A stretch of DNA of 64,000 nt from Herbaspirillum sp. RV1423 (lineage in GTDB: Bacteria > Pseudomonadota > Gammaproteobacteria > Burkholderiales > Burkholderiaceae_D), in assembly GCF_000577615.1 (NCBI RefSeq), contig NZ_CBXX010000015.1:54384-118383 (forward strand), given 5' to 3'. The notes under the pieces are model-generated. The model saw nothing but the letters and a program-made list of their open reading frames with translations. It was not told where the DNA came from and did no database searches. Below, piece by piece: positions 60,800 through 64,000 of the stretch (position 1 is the stretch's first letter; each line of letters opens with the position of its first letter). The translations under genes and the position numbers were made by a program.

Positions 60800-60829
60800 C
60801 TGTATTGTTTGTTTCGACAATCTGTATTG
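60800..60829. promoter_or_regulatory. direct repeats CTGTATTG, putative MocR operator
   Basis: CTGTATTG occurs at 60800-60807 and again at 60822-60829, 22 bases apart (two helical turns), midway between bauA and the divergent MocR-type gene. MocR/GabR regulators are known to bind direct repeats in such positions. Confidence 0.55.
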
Positions 60830-60860
60830 GTGACAGTTGTCGGGGCATGACGAGGATTTG

Positions 60861-62303
60861 ATGGCAAAAGCACAACGCGAAGCGGTTTACCTGACGTTGG
60901 AAAGAAACGGCGCAAAAGGCGGCACAAGAGTCGGCGCCAACAGGCTGGTCGAGCAGGTGGTGAACGGACTGGCGCAATTGATCGAACAGGGCGGCCTGCG
61001 TTCGGGCGAACGGCTGCCGTCGGTGCGGCAGTTTGCCGAGTCGCACGGCATCGGCGCTTCGACCGTGGTGGAAGCCTATGAGCAACTGGTGGCGCGCGGC
61101 TTGCTGATCGTGCGGCGCGGAGCCGGTTTCTTCATCGCGCCCAAGGGCGCCAATACGCCGCCGGCGATGGCCTTTACGCCGCCCGATCCGGTCATCGATT
61201 CGGCCTGGCTGTTGTCGGAAATGTTCGCCGACGAACGCGTGCCGATCAAGGCCGGCTGCGGCTGGCTGCCGGGAAAATGGCTGGACGACGAAGGCCTGCA
61301 CCAGGCCGAGCGCCGCATCATCCGCTCGCCCGGCGCGCAACAGGTCGGCTACGGCCATCCTTACGGCTATGCGCCGCTGCGCCAGATCATCTGCCAGTTT
61401 CTGGCGAACTGGTCGCTGGAAGTTTCGCTGGATCAGGTGTTGACTTCGCATGGCGCCACGCAAGGGCTGGACCTGATCATTCGCACCATGGCCAAGCGCG
61501 GCGACACGGTGTTTGTCGATGACCCCGGCTATTGCAATCTGATCGCCATGCTGAAGATGGCCGACCTCAACGTGATCGGGATTCCGCGCACGCCCACCGG
61601 CGTCGATACCGAAATGCTGGAGACGCTGGCGCGCACGCACAAGCCGAAACTGTTTTTCACCACCAGCGTGCTGCACAACCCGACCGGCACCTCGTACACC
61701 CCGGCCTGCGCGATGCGCGTGCTGCAGGCGGCCGAACGGCATGGTTTCTGGGTGGTGGAGGACGATATCTTCCGCGAGCTGGGCCAGCCGACCGATCCCA
61801 TGCTGGCTGCGCTCGACGGCTTGCAGCGCGTGATTTACGTCGGCAGCTATTCCAAGACCATCGCGCCGTCGCTGCGTCTCGGTTTCATCGCCTGCCAGCG
61901 CGACCTGGCGCGCCAGTTGGTGCATACCAAGATGGTGCTGAGCCTGACCAATTCCGAAATCAACGAGCGCCTGGTGCACAGCGTGCTGACCGAAGGCCAT
62001 CACCGCCGCCATGTCGAAAGCCTGGCGGCGTCGCTGCTGAGCGCGCAGGCGCGCGTCAACGGCAAGCTCAGCGAGACCGGCCTGACACCGTTCACGACGC
62101 CGCGCGGCGGGATGTTCTCGTGGGCCCGGCTGGACGGTTGCACGCTCAGCGCGCGCGAGATCGCCGACCGCGCACGGCAAAAAGGCATCTGGCTGGCGCC
62201 GGGGGAATTCTTCCACCTGACGCCGCCGGAAGAGCCATGGTTCCGTTTCAATGTAGCCTATGCGGATGCCGCCGAGCTGTATGAATTTTTCCGCACGCTT
62301 TGA
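60861..62303 (+). CDS. MocR-family (GntR-HTH plus aminotransferase) regulator
   Basis: A 480-residue transcription factor. The N-terminal GntR winged helix-turn-helix (LIEQGGLRSGERLPSVRQFAESHGI, STVVEAYEQLVARGLL) is followed by a fold-type-I aminotransferase-like domain. The PLP lysine is in YVGSYSKTIAPSLRLGF, with VEDDIFRELGQPTD and HNPTGTSY as further cofactor-site motifs. PLP or an amino-compound adduct should act as effector. The start at 60861 (MAKAQREAVY) has GAGG 5 bases upstream. Divergence from bauA-mmsA makes regulation of beta-alanine catabolism likely. Confidence 0.9.
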   Translation: MAKAQREAVYLTLERNGAKGGTRVGANRLVEQVVNGLAQLIEQGGLRSGERLPSVRQFAESHGIGASTVVEAYEQLVARGLLIVRRGAGFFIAPKGANTPPAMAFTPPDPVIDSAWLLSEMFADERVPIKAGCGWLPGKWLDDEGLHQAERRIIRSPGAQQVGYGHPYGYAPLRQIICQFLANWSLEVSLDQVLTSHGATQGLDLIIRTMAKRGDTVFVDDPGYCNLIAMLKMADLNVIGIPRTPTGVDTEMLETLARTHKPKLFFTTSVLHNPTGTSYTPACAMRVLQAAERHGFWVVEDDIFRELGQPTDPMLAALDGLQRVIYVGSYSKTIAPSLRLGFIACQRDLARQLVHTKMVLSLTNSEINERLVHSVLTEGHHRRHVESLAASLLSAQARVNGKLSETGLTPFTTPRGGMFSWARLDGCTLSAREIADRARQKGIWLAPGEFFHLTPPEEPWFRFNVAYADAAELYEFFRTL

Positions 62304-62336
62304 TTGGCAACAGACCCGGGGCCATTCCATCCACCA

Positions 62337-63011
62337 ATGTACGACAACTATCCGATGCAAACTTCCACTTCACAATACGCCAGCTCCGCCGGCATCCGCG
62401 CCGTGGTCTTCGATTTCGGCGGCGTCCTGTTCGACTGGAATCCGCAGCACCTGTACCAACAACTGATTCCCGACGCCGCCGAGCGCGAACATTTTCTGAC
62501 CAACATCTGTTCGCCCGACTGGAACATCCGTCAGGATGGCGGCCGCACGTTGCAAGAGGGCACCGAATTGCTGGTGGCGCAGCATCCGCAGCATGAGCCG
62601 ATGATCCGGGCCTTCTATGATCGCTGGCCGGAAATGCTGCGCGGCCCCTTGCATGATGGCGTTGAATTACTGCGCGCCCTGCATGCGAAGGACGTGCCGT
62701 TGTTCGGCCTGACCAACTGGTCGGCGGAAACCTTTCCGCACGCGCTGGCGAACTACGACTTCCTGCATATCTTCCGCGACATCGTGGTGTCGGGCGCGGA
62801 GAACTGCATCAAGCCGGACGACGTGATTTACCAGATCGCGCTGACGCGCTACGGCAAGCATCTGCCCAACCTCAAGCCGTCCGAACTGGTGTTCCTCGAT
62901 GACTCCGCCAGGAACGCGGAAGCGGCGCGCCGCCTCGGCTGGCACGCGATTCATCATGTCGATTGCGCCGCGACGGTGAAGCAATTGCGGGAACTGGGTT
63001 TGCCGGTGTAA
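62337..63011 (+). CDS. HAD-superfamily hydrolase (haloacid dehalogenase-like)
   Basis: A 224-residue HAD phosphatase or dehalogenase-like protein. Motif I is VVFDFGGVLFDW with the nucleophilic Asp; motif II is the GLTNWS stretch; the lysine lies in ENCIKPDDVIYQIAL; motif IV is LVFLDDSARNAEAA. Together they give a complete HAD active site of subfamily I with a helical cap. The substrate is unknown; relatives of the YihX type dephosphorylate sugar phosphates. Start choice is uncertain (62337 or 62355; TTG at 62304 abuts the regulator stop). It follows the MocR-type gene closely and may be cotranscribed. Confidence 0.85.
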   Translation: MYDNYPMQTSTSQYASSAGIRAVVFDFGGVLFDWNPQHLYQQLIPDAAEREHFLTNICSPDWNIRQDGGRTLQEGTELLVAQHPQHEPMIRAFYDRWPEMLRGPLHDGVELLRALHAKDVPLFGLTNWSAETFPHALANYDFLHIFRDIVVSGAENCIKPDDVIYQIALTRYGKHLPNLKPSELVFLDDSARNAEAARRLGWHAIHHVDCAATVKQLRELGLPV

Positions 63012-63104
63012 GGGGGATCAGCGGCGCGCGTATGCAATACGGGATTGTCCGGCGGGAAAAATGTTGCAGCGATCCCGGCTGGAACGCCGGAATCTGAACA
63101 GACC

Positions 63105-63665
63105 CTAGGGCGTGATGCTGAGCAACTTGTGCACGAGTTCCGACGACGTTGCCGCGCCGAATTTGCGCATCAGCCGCGCGCGGTGCATTTCGACGGTGCG
63201 CGGGCTGAGTTCGACTTGGCGCGCGATCAGCTTGCTGGTCTTGCCTTCCACCAGCAGCGCTGCGATTTCGCGTTCGCGCGGCGTCAGTCCCGGCGCCAGC
63301 GGACGCTTGGCGCTGACGTCTTCAAAGGTCCAGATGCCGGCCGCGTGCGGATCGCCCTGCACCAGCGACGCGCCGGTGACGTGGCACCAGAACATTTCGT
63401 CGTTGACGCGCTTCATGATGCGTTCGTCGGAGTAAAAGCCCTTTTCGTTCAAGATAGGCACCAGCCGCACGCCGGTGCGCTCGAATTCGTCGGCGGTCGG
63501 ATAGAGCACCATGAAGGACTTTCCCGACAACTCGCCGGGCGCATAGCCGAACATCTTGGCCAGCGCCAGGTTGCTTTGCTGTATCACGCGATTATGCGAG
63601 ACGCACATGCCGATCGGGGCATGCATGAATACTTGTTCAAAATCGACGTTATGCGAGTTGCTCAT
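63105..63665 (-). CDS. PAS-domain LuxR-type transcription regulator
   Basis: A 186-residue regulator. An N-terminal PAS domain (about residues 8-115, FEQVFMHAPIGMCVSHNRVIQQSN, FGYAPGELSGKSFMVLYP) is followed by a LuxR/FixJ-type HTH (LTPREREIAALLVEGKTSKL, LSPRTVEMHRARLMRKFG). There is no receiver domain or Asp phosphorylation site, so it probably senses a ligand or redox state directly. Start 63665 (MSNSHNVDFE) is preferred over an ATG four codons earlier; neither has a strong site. It is divergent from the CoA-transferase gene and is a candidate regulator of it. Confidence 0.85.
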   Translation of the reverse strand: MSNSHNVDFEQVFMHAPIGMCVSHNRVIQQSNLALAKMFGYAPGELSGKSFMVLYPTADEFERTGVRLVPILNEKGFYSDERIMKRVNDEMFWCHVTGASLVQGDPHAAGIWTFEDVSAKRPLAPGLTPREREIAALLVEGKTSKLIARQVELSPRTVEMHRARLMRKFGAATSSELVHKLLSITP

Positions 63666-63737
63666 TGTTCGGTGCACGTTCTTGTGTCGTAGAAATACTG
63701 GCCGGAATCTCGAATTCTAAGGCCTGGCGGACATTTT

Positions 63738-63773
63738 GGGGCCTGCTGCCATTCCCAAAGGGTTCCAGGCCCC
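63738..63773. promoter_or_regulatory. inverted repeat upstream of the CoA-transferase promoter
   Basis: GGGGCCTG (63738-63745) is the inverted counterpart of CAGGCCCC (63766-63773); the 20-base centre itself contains CCCAAAGGG. It lies 20 bases upstream of the sigma54-like element and may be an activator site. Confidence 0.45.
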
Positions 63774-63792
63774 GAGTATTTTTACCGTATTG

Positions 63793-63808
63793 TTGGCACA
63801 GTACCTGC
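63793..63808 (+). promoter_or_regulatory. sigma54-type promoter candidate
   Basis: TTGGCACAGTACCTGC has GG and GC ten bases apart, with TGGCAC at the -24 position and CTGC at -12, close to the TGGCAC-N5-TTGC consensus. The predicted start of transcription is near 63820, about 40 bases before the GTG. Confidence 0.5.
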
Positions 63809-63860
63809 GTCCTATGATGCCTGCTGACATTTTGAACCTATAAGAATCGAAAGGAGACAT

Positions 63861-64000
63861 GTGAATAAAGTCTATCCCGACGCGTCCAGCGCGTTATCCG
63901 GCATCGTCAAGGACGGTCAGACGATCGCTGTCGGCGGTTTCGGCCTGTGCGGCATACCGGAAGCGCTGATAGCGGCGCTGCGCGAGTCCGGCGTGCAGAA
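63861..64000 (+). CDS. scoA: 3-oxoacid CoA-transferase subunit A, partial
   Basis: The first 46 codons of a CoA-transferase alpha subunit, cut by the right edge. Starting from GTG with a strong AAGGAG site, it reads VNKVYPDASSALSGIVKDGQ and then TIAVGGFGLCGIPEALIAALRE. GGFGLCGIPE is the CoA-binding signature of the succinyl-CoA:3-ketoacid and 3-oxoadipate CoA-transferase A subunits. It would activate acetoacetate, the product of LiuE, or 3-oxoadipate. The beta subunit is expected just beyond the window. Confidence 0.88.
   Translation, partial: MNKVYPDASSALSGIVKDGQTIAVGGFGLCGIPEALIAALRESGVQ

Overview
The window is ordinary chromosomal DNA of a betaproteobacterium, most likely an Oxalobacteraceae member close to Herbaspirillum, Collimonas or Janthinobacterium. 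This is inferred from protein character, the high-GC codon use, the MerR-controlled liu leucine operon, and the order mreBCD-mrdA-rodA-rlpA and rsmI/lpoA-yraN-diaA-dolP. No rRNA, tRNA, CRISPR array, prophage or transposase gene was seen.

Layout. 1-6.5 kb: an HD-GYP gene fragment running off the left edge (frameshifted at a C8 tract), an MFS exporter, a META lipoprotein, an alpha/beta hydrolase, a nitronate monooxygenase, a very small membrane protein, and a chemoreceptor frameshifted at a T10 tract. 6.5-18.5 kb: a ten-gene leftward operon for leucine/isovalerate breakdown (liuA, thiolase, HCCA-isomerase-like, YchJ, liuB, liuD, MBL hydrolase, ghrA-like, liuE) plus its MerR regulator LiuR. Two identical 16-bp palindromic operators flank liuR, and one also faces a divergent MBL-hydrolase gene. 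18.6-28.4 kb: housekeeping genes (def, a dprA-linked envelope protein that lacks its LysM domain, dprA, smg, topB, xth, pyrE, a LapA-like protein) and a TauD/TfdA dioxygenase. 28.6-32 kb: gatCAB, leftward. 32.2-39.7 kb: the cell-shape operon mreBCD-mrdA-rodA-rlpA. A 267-bp MITE-like element with 31-bp terminal inverted repeats sits between mrdA and rodA. 39.7-44.8 kb: emrE, rsmI, and lpoA-yraN-diaA-dolP in the classical enterobacterial yraL-yraP order, then a TlpA-type thioredoxin. 44.9-48.9 kb: a second chemoreceptor and a GAF-GGDEF-EAL protein.

48.9-62.3 kb is a catabolic and transport region. A branched-chain-amino-acid-type ABC importer is followed in the same direction by an N-carbamoyl-amino-acid/allantoate amidohydrolase and an MlrC-like M81 peptidase, ending with a DMT transporter. 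Upstream lie mmsA and bauA (beta-alanine to malonate semialdehyde to acetyl-CoA), divergent from a MocR/GntR regulator. The logical reading is import of an amidated or carbamoylated amino compound, hydrolysis, transamination and entry into central metabolism; the substrate cannot be fixed from sequence. The right edge holds a HAD hydrolase, a PAS-LuxR regulator and the start of a 3-oxoacid CoA-transferase subunit A behind a sigma54-like promoter. That enzyme would handle acetoacetate, the end product of the liu pathway.

No clearly new multi-gene system was found. The items most worth checking are the MITE-like element in the cell-shape operon, the two homopolymer frameshifts, the shared LiuR operator, the ABC/amidohydrolase/MlrC cluster, the LysM-less envelope protein and a 41-codon ORF with a near-perfect Shine-Dalgarno sequence.
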